From positions 38,502,001-38,566,000 of the forward strand of contig OU612065.1 of the NCBI GenBank assembly GCA_914767715.1: a stretch of DNA of 64,000 nucleotides, given 5' to 3'. This DNA comes from Membranipora membranacea (Eukaryota > Bryozoa > Gymnolaemata > Cheilostomatida > Membraniporidae). The notes beneath the pieces were generated by a model that was not told the DNA's origin, did not search any database, and worked only from the letters and a program-made list of their open reading frames with translations. The translations under genes and the position numbers were made by a program. Below are positions 39,668 through 51,600 of this stretch, piece by piece (positions within the stretch are counted from its first letter, which is position 1; the number at the start of each line of letters is the position of its first letter).

Positions 39668-42600
39668 ATGGCCTCAGGAGCATCATCATCTGCTGGAAAT
39701 GGATACCAGCAGGAAGGTAAGTAATCTCTTACAATCAATGTGTACCCCTCGGTACAGAATTTAGGTGGTTCCTCACTCCTAAACTGTAATGGAAATGGCA
39801 TAGATAAACTTATCTGATCTCAAATGGGAGAGTATTGTATATTTACTGAAAGGGAACGCTTGAATCACTGAACACAGGGGTTCACATAGCATGGCATACA
39901 ACACAGAGAACCTACTGTAACTAGAGCGATGCCTTGCTGCATCAAAGCAAGTATGCAGGAAAAAAGTACACATGTAGCTACAGATCTATAGCGCTTGGTC
40001 ACCGATCTCACCTGCATTTTCTATACAGTATGTGCTTTGTTCTTATTTCTAGAACAAGGGCGCAACCTGGATCAGCTAGCTGAATCCTTCAGCTCTGGTG
40101 TAATAAATGAGGCAATATCAGAGATTGTTGCGGAGGAAGACTTCAAGGTTAGTCTACGCATACTTTCAATGTATGAAAACAATTATGGGCGAAAAAGATA
40201 ACCTGTGTGCCCAAGCTTTCTCAACAGAGTAGCAAGATCTTTCTAATAACACTAAATGTGGATAGACTTTTAAAAGCTCTAAATAACTAGAATTCGATTG
40301 CTGATGGCTTTTAATTTAAGGACTCTCAATGCACACAGCACCTGTTCAAGTAAAAACCAAACAGGGCAATTTTGTCATACAATTACAAAGAGACATCGTG
40401 GCAGAGGTTTCTTGTACTTCTTGCAGGAAGTTGGAGATGGTAAATGGTATCGTGACAGTAAAAATACTACACCAACAAAGGGACTTGTATTGGATATGCC
40501 GCACACACCTCCCACAGGCAGTCAGGTTTGTACAGAAGGAGTACTGCTTACAGTATTTTTAGATGTAATGATAGGCTGAAATTGTCTTGCCGAACACAAT
40601 ACACTGTCCTTCCTTTACAAAACTCTTTTACAAAAGCACATTTAACTTCTTCTTTTGTTGCGATACGATACAAAACATTCAACAGACACTTCTCTGAAAA
40701 ATACAGCATCATGGCTAGTTGGGATCTACTTATTAGTAGACTGAAATGATATATAAGTGAAAGTACAGATCACTATCGTCATCCATGTATATGGGTGTAT
40801 CAACCGCTTGACTATTCCGTCCTCACTCAATCACAGGATGAGCTGAGTCAGCAGTCAGCGGACTCCGCTGGTGTCTCGCCTACCAGCGCCTCTGGAGTTA
40901 TGAGAGATCTTGAGAAGGTATCACCAATACGTACACCTAGAGGTGGATCTGATGTGAGACCAACTGGATCAATCCTGAGCAGACAAAGAGCCGACACCTC
41001 TGAGGATGAGCCTCCTCCTACCTCACAAGTCCTCAAGGTCAGTCACTAAAATAATGCTAGAAAAAAACGTACCTTAATAATATCACGTAAATTGGATTAT
41101 ATTTGTTACATGAACTGGAGATGATCATGTTGTAATGAAAACATTGTACTATTGTAATATAGATATTTGCAACTAAGTCATTCTCGTCTGGCAAGGTATG
41201 AATTGTTGGAAGCAAAGTATTCAAGCATCGTGCTCATTATTTGGTGTTTATGGTACACATTTTTGGTCTGTAAGTCTTTGTAACACTTACCAGAATTTTC
41301 TTCAGCAGGGAGCATACAGTGCATTTGTAAGTATCAGACTATCTTTCTCTGGCTAGCTATGTGAAAAAAGCTTTTTATGGGTTTTCAGAGTTTCATAACA
41401 CATAAAGCTCTCGGCTACTCTTCTCTTGTTGCAACATGTTTGTAGCTCTGGAACGCACTGCGCAGTGAAACTATTGACTCTCATGGCAATTTATCTTTCT
41501 ATATTTTTCCAACTTCTTGAGTTATTTAGGATTCAGCATTTATTGCTCACATATAGTAGTAGTTATCCGATCAGACTCCCTTCTCATTTTCGTTTCCTTT
41601 TTGTGAATCCAAATAGCCCCCAACATCTTGTAGAGACCCTACCAGTAGAAGACAAGTATTATTCTTTTTGTGTGTTCATGTCTTTAGGTTATATTTTCAG
41701 TGCCCATTTCATTTCGTCTGACTATAAATGGTAGACTCTGTTGTGGAATTTGTTTTTTTCTTTCATATTTAGAATTAAATTCAAATTTGATACAGGATGT
41801 TCCAGGCTACATGTCACCTGATAGCAGATCTAAGATCCTCGGGGGAGTTATCGTTCCAGACAAGTCGGCACACGCGAGTCTGAGCGAGGAGACATTCAAA
41901 ACTCAAATGTTTGAGGATATGCAGGTAATTTTATTGCAGTGAGATGCAGTTTTTGACAACCACCCAGTAATTCGATTGATGCCAAACTATGACTGCACTT
42001 ATCTGCAGGTTAAGGACATATCATTCAAAATAGAGATCAATTATTTTCATCATGTTTCTCTTGCATCGATCTCCTGTTGTCTTTTCCTAATATGTTAGAA
42101 ATTTTAATATCCTCAATGTATACAGGATTCAATGTTTGGAGATGATGCAGACAGAAAGACATCCATCACTTCTAGTTTTAACTCTACAAGAGGAGACGAC
42201 ACCAGCAGGACAAGAAGTTACAGTGGGAGACAATCAGAGACCGGTATGCATTTTACATCATATACCATTTAGGAGTACTAACGCGTATCACATGCATATT
42301 TTGAGTCAAATTCTATATTCAGTGTCCAGGTCATTGAAAAAAAATTAGTCAACAAAATTGGATGGATACGCTATATAACCCGTATTTTCCCTGGATTTCG
42401 AGCTGTTCCCTCTCTGTAGAAGGATAGCAACATAAAATTCTGGCAGTTTGAATTAGGTATGATCTAGTCTCTGCCGACATCCTATGTATCTAGTTCTAGG
42501 AATAGCCTACGTTATAACATTTCATAAGAAGCCGCCGCATCCTGAAAGCTGTATCGACCAAAGGCTGTATACTTGTCAGTACTTGTTATTTTCTTCTGTT

Positions 42601-45600
42601 TATAACATACTTATATAAATGAAAACCTCGATAAAAAAATACTAGATATCAGGGTGGCTGAATTAAGCCTTCAATCATAACACAAGCTTCACACATAATG
42701 GCCGAGTTCTACATCTCACAATAGTGTGAATTATTAAGCACTAAATAATAATGTCCTGGGGCTACACACATGTATATAATTATATGGTTTGAGCTACTAT
42801 ATGCTAAAAAAAGAAATGTGATGACAAAAGTGAATTGAAGATTTTTGCCTTACAGGTAACTCATCTGTAGGCTCAGCTACAGTTTATAACTCTATAGCAG
42901 GAGACGTGTTCGGCCATAAACGACATCTGTCTCCTCTGTTAGATATGAGTGAGAGATCGCTGGAGCTGGAGAGAACGTTGAATGAAGAGCGGCAAAAGGC
43001 TGAGGCATTGTTAGCCTCTGAGCCTAACAGTGCAAATACCAGTCCTAGGGACGGTAATCACACGGGCCCCAGTCCAAGAGATGTGCCTAGCCGAATGAGC
43101 TCAGGCACTGAGTATGATCCTCTGCCCAACAGTATGAGAGATTCTAAGCTATCTCCAAACATGTCAGCCCAGCTGATGATGTCACCAGATCTAGCTCAAA
43201 GGGTGTCTGCAATCCTCAATCCTGCAAATAAAAGTCCTGATATACCCAAGTTGTCATTTTCTGACACGCATCACATCAACCTCAGTCCAAAAGATCGTAG
43301 CCCAAGACTCTCTCAGGTGAGAGAATACGACTCAGCCAGATCAGAATCACAGTCTGGTAGTTCCAAACTCTCCTCTGATGAGCTCGACAGGCATGTCACT
43401 GATGTTCTCAGTAGATCTGGTGGTAACTTGTATGTCGATCCGTCGATAAGGAGTGAGTCACGTCATGCTGAGCAGGAGGCTGACCACTCCTACCTGGATA
43501 AGTACATGTCTCCTCGATACACCTCTCCTAGAGATAGAAGTAGAGCTGGATCTAGGGCTGCACCGCGCTCCAGGCCAGAGTCCAGAGCGTACAGATCCCC
43601 GAGAGATGCTGAGAGAAGACCAGAGTCTAGATCGAACCTCTCTCCCAGGCAGGGGAGTACAAGCAGGTCCTCATCGCAGTCTGTAGACAGGTAGGCTGAT
43701 AAGATATATCCTCTGTGCTTGTCTTGAGTTTTGATACAGCACTCAAATGATTTTTGTTCCAATCTGAAATGATGTACTGTAATCTTTTATGCCCTACTGT
43801 CGGCTGACGCAATATTTGAAAAATGATCGCTCAGAGAATTTTGATAATGAGACAATGTTGATGTTGTCTTCAATAGCCAATGCAGCTCATACCCATTCAT
43901 GACACGTTTTAGTTGTTGTACATTATTACTGTCGGGGCATCTGTCATTCCTGCCAGATTAGATAAATACTCCATCAATAATAATGGTGATTGTTTCATTC
44001 TATATCTACAGTTTTGAGGAGGTCAATAAGAAGTATATGGATAGAACTAGCCGTGAAGTTTTAGAACAAGCCGCTAAAGAATACTACACAGATCTCAAGA
44101 AGAGTAAATACGACGCTGATGACTCTGTCCAGGGGAGGACAAGTCAAAACAGGTACTTCTGCTGGACCATCAATGCAGGGAGTTTGGGGCTCCCTGATCA
44201 ATGTGATGGTTAGACCTCTGCAATGTTAATTGGAATTGGATGTTCCCGTATTAAACCAAGCTGTTGGGAGGGTCAAAATTTTTGGCTTCTGCAGCTCCCG
44301 GTATAATATTTGTCCTAGTTCAACATGAATTCAGTTTCCTGCTAAGTTATTCCTAATAGATGGTTTTTTTTAACAATATCATATCATAAATAAATATTAT
44401 TTCCTAGTAGAAACCACTCTATGGCAACCACATCAGATGTGAGCGAGGAGCTCGCTAGATTAGCTGATAAAAGTCACACTCCCGGCAGCAGGCCTGGATC
44501 TCGCTGCCGACCTCTGGAGGTGGTCAGACATCCTGATAGGACCAGCTCACCACGATCTCAGACAGGAAGGAGTCCTCCGACTCGTCCTGCCAGACAACCT
44601 ACTGCTGCTGTATCTGAAGGTATGTCATGGTGTTCCCTTGCTGTATAATTATATCAAATCCTCTTAAAATGAAAGTGAAAAAAGTCTCCAATATGGGATC
44701 TTTTTTCTCGTCTGATGTTGCTGTGAAATCATCCCATCTTCTTCAGCAGTCTAATTATGAATGAAAGGGTTAGGTGTTGCGATGAACATGTTGTCGTTGC
44801 ATATCGTTGCATATCGTTATGCCTCAAAGTTAATATCTGTGTGTAACTGCTTTTTTTTTTAAACTGTGTACAAATCACTAAAGAGGTGACAACCCCTCAA
44901 AACTGTATTATTTAATATTGCAATGATAAAAATCCAATCATTTTTGTTAGTTGGTTTTTAATACGAGCTCTCAAAGACTTTGTTTCATACTGAACATGAT
45001 ACAATATCTTTTATACTATTCTTTTTCAGCTGAGACACAGAGTCTTGTAGCTAAGAGATTAGATCGTATAGAGTTTATGGTACTGAGTGCTCTGAATGAG
45101 GTACCACCCCAGAGTAGAGCTGGATATCCGGCAGCTGTAGATCCTGTGTCTGATATACCAGACACTCCTGAACCTGATGAGACTATGTGAGTGGGCTGCA
45201 GTGTGTAATATGGTGCTGTTCTGTCTGAATCTATGGGCAGACATTTACATATCAATATAGATATCTTTATTTAAGCAGCTACTCTCAACCAAGCACTGTA
45301 TTATTGTACTGAACTCAATCAACCAAGTATTGTAATGTCGTCATGCACTTAAGAATCCGATGAGCTAGTTCCTCTCACCAGCTCTACATGACTATAATCA
45401 AGGCCACCCTCCCACACATGGCCAATTCTATAGTGATATAAGACCTTAATTTTTTCTCAGTTATGGTGGAGATTTGAGGGATGCTATTAAGACAACAGCG
45501 CCTAAGTCACCTTTAGACAGCCTTCCTCTTTATTGTGTTGATGAGTATACTCCAGCAGCTAGAGGCTTCAGTAAAGATGAATCAACATTTAACATCAGCA

Positions 45601-48600
45601 TATCACCGGTCAAAAGGGACCCATTCACTGCATTTCACAGGTATTTACTGCTTTTACCAACCACAGTCTATCCTTATTATCTTGAGTCTCCAGTAATGTG
45701 AAGATCATTGTTTCAGGTTTTATTCAATTTCCCTGACTGTCAGCAATAAATTGCAACCTGCAGTGTTAGAAGTGGAAAATATGAGGTGGGGGATGCCAAC
45801 CAGGCCGGGGGTCGAGGGGCCCCCTAGTCCCCCGGCGGGGTCCAGGGGCCACCTAGGTCCCCGGCGGGGTCCAGGGCGGAGCAGTTAATGCAGGTAATAA
45901 ATCATGTGCTCAGGCCTGCAAACCACGGCTTATTACTATTGTAATGGTTATGATATATAGGGGGATGCATCCCCCTAGATAAAGAAGGAAAGGGGACATA
46001 TCCCCTGCATCCCCCTAAATTCTAACACTGGTAACCTGCTTTTAACATCATTAAATTGACAGAATAATATTTTTATAACTTACAAAATACGATGCTATAT
46101 GATGTGATGTGAGATTATCCGGTGTTTTTGTAGAGCTCATGATCTGCTATCAGAGAGACTCGCCCAGAGAGCTAATGAGAGAACTCCTGGTAGGAGATTA
46201 TCTACTAGAGGTAACCTGAGGTCACCCACTCGTAGCAGCCCAACACGGGACGGTCCCAGACCGTACCCGTACCCTGAGACTAGGAATGATGCTAGAGCAA
46301 GGAGCAGAGAGAGAACTCCGTAAGATACCAAACCGATCAACTACAATGTACACTTTTGGTTTCAATATTTTTATAGATGAATTTACGACTGAATCAAAAT
46401 TGCTATCAATATCTTCTCAACAGTATATCTTGTGGGTGCTATGGTGGTTACAGGGACCTTGATATTCTGAAGTTTTCTCACATTTTTCGATGAGTTTTTA
46501 TCCAAGACCAATCAATAACAAAGAAAAGAAATTATGCCAGCACTAGACATCCACATTGGTCATAACCATAAACATATATTATATATACAGCTATTATACA
46601 TGTATATGCAAAAGAATTGTGAAGAGTTTTAGATCTGGAGAAGTTCTCAAACTTATTTCATCTTTAATACATATTATACTTTAGGAGCGGGCTTGAAAAT
46701 ATACCAGAGCCGAGACCACTTGAGATAGAGGAGGCTGGGAAAAGTCCATCAGAGGAAATGTTACTGTCACGTCATCGTAAAGGAAGGTATGATCACATTA
46801 TTATTCAGCTTTATCTAGCTTTGTGTGGAAAATCCTAATAGTGTGCCACTTTGTTACCAAACTCTCTAACCCCCCCCCCTAGATTACAGAGCGTAACAAA
46901 CTCCATTAAATCTAGAACTCGCAGTCACTGAGACTTTATTATACCAAAGTTGTACTGTGGGCTATTTTGATATTTTATGCTTTACATTTAGACGCTGAAC
47001 TTTCATTCACAAATATCCACATTATCAGACAGTTGTTAGCGGAAACCATTCTGAGAAGATTGGATAGTGTACTGATGTCTAGCTTTTTCTGCGGTTGGTT
47101 TGGCAACTTGTATACTAATTTTCCTTTGGTTTTGTAGGGCTAACTCAGTTACGAGTATCGATGAGTCTGTGACTACTATAGAGAGTACACACACAGAATC
47201 AGATGATGCTGAGCCTCCATCTTTACCTAAAGAGGTGATGGGATCGAGGAAGGACCCAACTGAACCATCCCAAGGCATCTATGGTATGTGTGCCATAATG
47301 AGCCCTCAGTTCTTTAATTGGGCAGTACATATATAAACAAATATCATGTGAATGAAACTATTCTGTGCCATAATTCTCCGACTCTGGGGTACACGAGTGT
47401 ATCAATGGACAAAATTTCAAGCTCTACAGATGAAAATTATAATAGATCCAATGGACTTATATGAAATAGAGTGTTCAGATTTCAGATGTTCATATGTGTG
47501 CATTCTGTTATTTTGTTTTTACTATACTTTTATTAACATTATAATAATCTTTGAGAAAACAAATGCTTTTTGATATGTGCCAAAAGAAGATAAAAGATAA
47601 CATATTGCATACTTTTTACATATTACTTCATCAAGCGTCTGATTTTTAATGCAGTTATTGTCCACTGTTGTAGGTACTCGATCTAAGTCGACATGCAGTA
47701 AGTCACCGCGTGTCGACGCTGACGCTGATTCTGTTGGGGAGGTAACTCCTCGGCAGCATGATGAGAGAAAGTCAGCAGTAGGGAGAGCAGAGAAAGCTTT
47801 ACAGAGAGGTAACCAGATACGAGAGAGGCTCATCGCTGAGAGAAATAACAGAAGTAAGCCATTAGCATCTTTTTCTTCTTTTTTTTGGCACTCAATGTAA
47901 AACATTTTCCTCAAAATTATTTAGATTGCCAAATAAATAATAGAAAAAAAGTAGTTTTAATTTTATAAACTAGGATTGGTTTCAACAATGATGATTGGTG
48001 ACAGTAGCTAATTAATGTTCCTAGCAACCAGACTTCAAACCCTTGACTAGACCACCCACTGATTGTAACCTCGATGGTGTTTGTTTTGCTGCATGAGGTA
48101 ATTCACTCAATTGTTGAGTCATTTTGACATTCTGCCTCTCTTTTTTATCATTGTTTGAGCCTTCATGTCAACAATGGCTATGTATCCCATTTTCTTTGAT
48201 CAACCCTCAAAGTGACACTGCAGTAATGTCAGGACATTCTCTACTAAGACATTGATATGTCATCCTTATGTTCATGTTCATGTTTGTTCACTTATTTAGA
48301 AGTCCCTGATAGTCGAGATAAGCAGCGGCAGAAGGAGAGTAGTATTAACCCAGTGGAGCTGCTGAATCACAGATCTCCTGAGAGGAGAGCGAGACGCAGC
48401 AGGAATCAGCGCCCCAGTCACCGATCTGATGAAAGGGCGGACAACGAGGAGGAGGAGAGAAAACACAAGTCTGGAGAACCTCGTAAAGGTCGGTAGAATG
48501 AGCAGCAGTAATCGAATGAACTTGGAACTAATCTAGTAATGACTCACTATGATGTTGGGATACTACATCAAAAATTACTCTTTAGTGACCATGGCCTGTG

Positions 48601-51600
48601 ATCTCAAGATAATTTACATAATGTAACTACAATCTGATGACAACTATTTCCAACTATAACAAATGTTGACCATATAATCAGGTGGGGAGATAAGACCAGA
48701 CCTTAGAGGCACCTCTGGACCAGCTTACAAAGATGAGACGCTGGAATCATCAGCACCTCTGGACAGGACAGATTATAATAAAGTTGTGAACATGGGAGAC
48801 TCGTTAGTTCTGGATTTCTATACCCCGCCCCGTCCACAACACAAGGCAGGCAGGACCAGAGGTAAGACATGTTCCAGACATACTGTCATCTGGGTGTCCA
48901 GCTTTTGATTAGCCAGCTTAATTTTCAACAACATCCGTTAATTTCAGGGAGTCAAAAATTTCAGAAAATAAGCACCATACAAAATAGTAACACGACATTT
49001 GCAATAAGATTGAGGGTCATGTGTGATAACCATAGACTTATAGCATATAGTATATTAAACATTCATGTAACCTGTGCCGAACAATCTGCGAAGTTATCTT
49101 TAGGATTGGCTAATTCAGTATTTTCTACCTCTGCCTGACCAGACACCCCGGGCACATGTGAAAACTCAGCTTTAAAGGGTGTCACAATGTCACATCATCG
49201 ACTGCATGTGATTAAGATTCTAGCATTCAAAGGCAGAGAAGGTGCTTATGTGTGAAATGTCGATGAAATATAGATGAGATAATTAAGATTATGGATAATA
49301 AGACTGGGTGTATTATACAATGGCAGCTATGTCATAGGCATGTATGACAAAGGTCTAAGGGTCTCATTGGGAAACTATCAAAATGACAAGTATATATTCC
49401 TCCCTCTCTCCCTGTCTTATAAGTTCAATAGAAAAATAACTAATTAAAAGCGATCTACCATTACCGATTCGACTCGAAGAGCAGAAGATATTAATTGCGA
49501 ATTGAGTTCTTTGTCCGTCCCTGATTGCTTATTGATGTGTGTGTGCACTGTCTCAGATTGAGATTTGACAAAAAGGTTATGTCATTTAACTCCGTAAAGG
49601 TATGCCACATAAATAAATAATATTGATATAATATGTTCATTTCTATATATTATTTGATGGTCGTGCAAATTCAACATATTATCAAATTTTATGAAATTGT
49701 CCCTGGTGGAGAAGATGTTCAAAATATTCATAGACAGGGATGAGCTGAGAGCTTAATTGTTGTCAGATTTGCAATCTCCATGCTCTATTACATATATATC
49801 CACCAATCAGAATCATCACACATCATTGAACTATATTGACATAAAAATTTCAGAATCATCTCCTCCGCACTCTAAATTTTCTACTACTATTACTACTTGG
49901 AATAACTCTAGAATATGATACTAATAGCCCTGAAAGTTGGTGGTTAAACAAACTGGAGCATGGAGATTCGGAATCTGACTACCATTTGGCTCTCAGCCCA
50001 CATCATGGCCATGAACCTTTAAGTGGGTTTAAACTATACTAAAGCACAAGGCTCCAAAGATATTTATTGTAATATCGCACAGGATCAATCGTCTGACATG
50101 ACTTGTACCAAGGATGTTAATGCAAACATTGCTATCTGCATGGTGTTTAAAAACATCATAAATTAAACGTCTAGATTCTTTCAATACATAATATGGATGT
50201 CAGGAAGACTCAGAGCTCAGAGCAATTGGATAGTTTTATTTCACCATATCATCAAATATGTGACAACACTTTGTATATCCCGAAATCCTGTCACAGAAGA
50301 CAACTCAAGACTAAAGATTGTGGATTGCTGAATATCAAAAGATAAGATTAAAATGATCATAATTAAAGTATATACAGTAAAATCTTAGCACAACGGTACA
50401 CAATTTCTTCTGATGTAGAATATCACATCGTAACTGTCTTGCAACAATCTCAGAAATCTAACTTTGTTAAACCTTTGAGATCGGTCTTGCAGGGGTCTTG
50501 AGACTCCTTGAGACTGCTGGGATTTTTGTAGTTCAGAGGCGCAAAGCTGCTGCAACCTACCCCAAAACTCAAAGACTTGCTCAAAGTCTTACTATTTTGC
50601 TGTGAACCAGACTTAAATTTGTCAACAAAACGCGTATGGTGAGGTCTGACCTGTCGCATACTCTGGCGCTTGCAGCAAGATTGGAACTTCTCTAGATATT
50701 TTTTGGTCAATAACACATAACAGAGCGGGTTTACCGCACTTATCAAATTTAAGAATATCGGTGATAAGACCGGACTCCCCCAGTGACTTGGATGAAATAT
50801 CTGTACATTCGGAAGAAGACGGTCTATCATGTATATCCCAGTGGGGATCCAGCCTATAATGAGCACAGCCACCAGGGCTATGGTCTTCCACACCACCTAA
50901 AATCATCAAAGTAGGCTGCAGCTACCGTAAAAGAGGGTAATGCGCAAGAAAATTATAACAGTGAACTGCATATACAGGCGCTACCAAGCATGCTTAAACC
51001 GCACTTTTATGTTTTTTACCTATAATATATATTCTTCGAGGAGTTTTTTAAACTATTAAAAACTTCCTATAGTTCCTATAAGCTGGCCTTACCAAAACAG
51101 CATTTCTTCTTGTTTGTGAGTTACTTTGCATCCCATAAGAATTTCGCCACTTTTCAGATGTCCTTATGACTCGTAGAATGATTGTGTAACTCGTTACCAT
51201 CGTGATGATTGCAACCAGTGCTGTACTAATAACCACAATGCATTGACTGCGAATGTTTTTGGGGTTCGAGTGGTCACATGTGAATACCAATCTGATGCAC
51301 AAATCATCGGTTCTGAAACCAGTTACTGCTTCCGGTATAATCACAGCAGTTATTGTGAATATAGCAGACGCTACAAAAAAAATGAGCAGAACCTGACTAC
51401 ATGTGTGAGAAAAAAATGAGGTTATTGTAACATATAAGTTTAACGTTAGACCAAAGAAATTCTCTGGCCAAAAGGTTTCAAACCATTTCATTTTGTTGAT
51501 GATGAATTGCGCGCATGGTACCTACACAAGATTGCTAGGCCTTGTTTTCTCTCCATCATTATTGCGTGGCGATTCCCAGCATTTAATATGATGATGCATC

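Noticed and set aside
40298-40562. Overlapping open frames around exon 3 of the ALMS1-like gene
   Set aside because: Only the frame giving EVGDGKWYRDSKN from the acceptor at 40427 joins both neighbours in phase 0. The others are shadows.
51481-51540. Continuous reading of the GPCR from 51639 straight into the 51491 open frame
   Set aside because: The frame meets a stop after the TM3 segment. Splicing from 51522 to 51396 keeps the receptor fold and phase, so the intervening MKWFETFWPEN sequence is intron.
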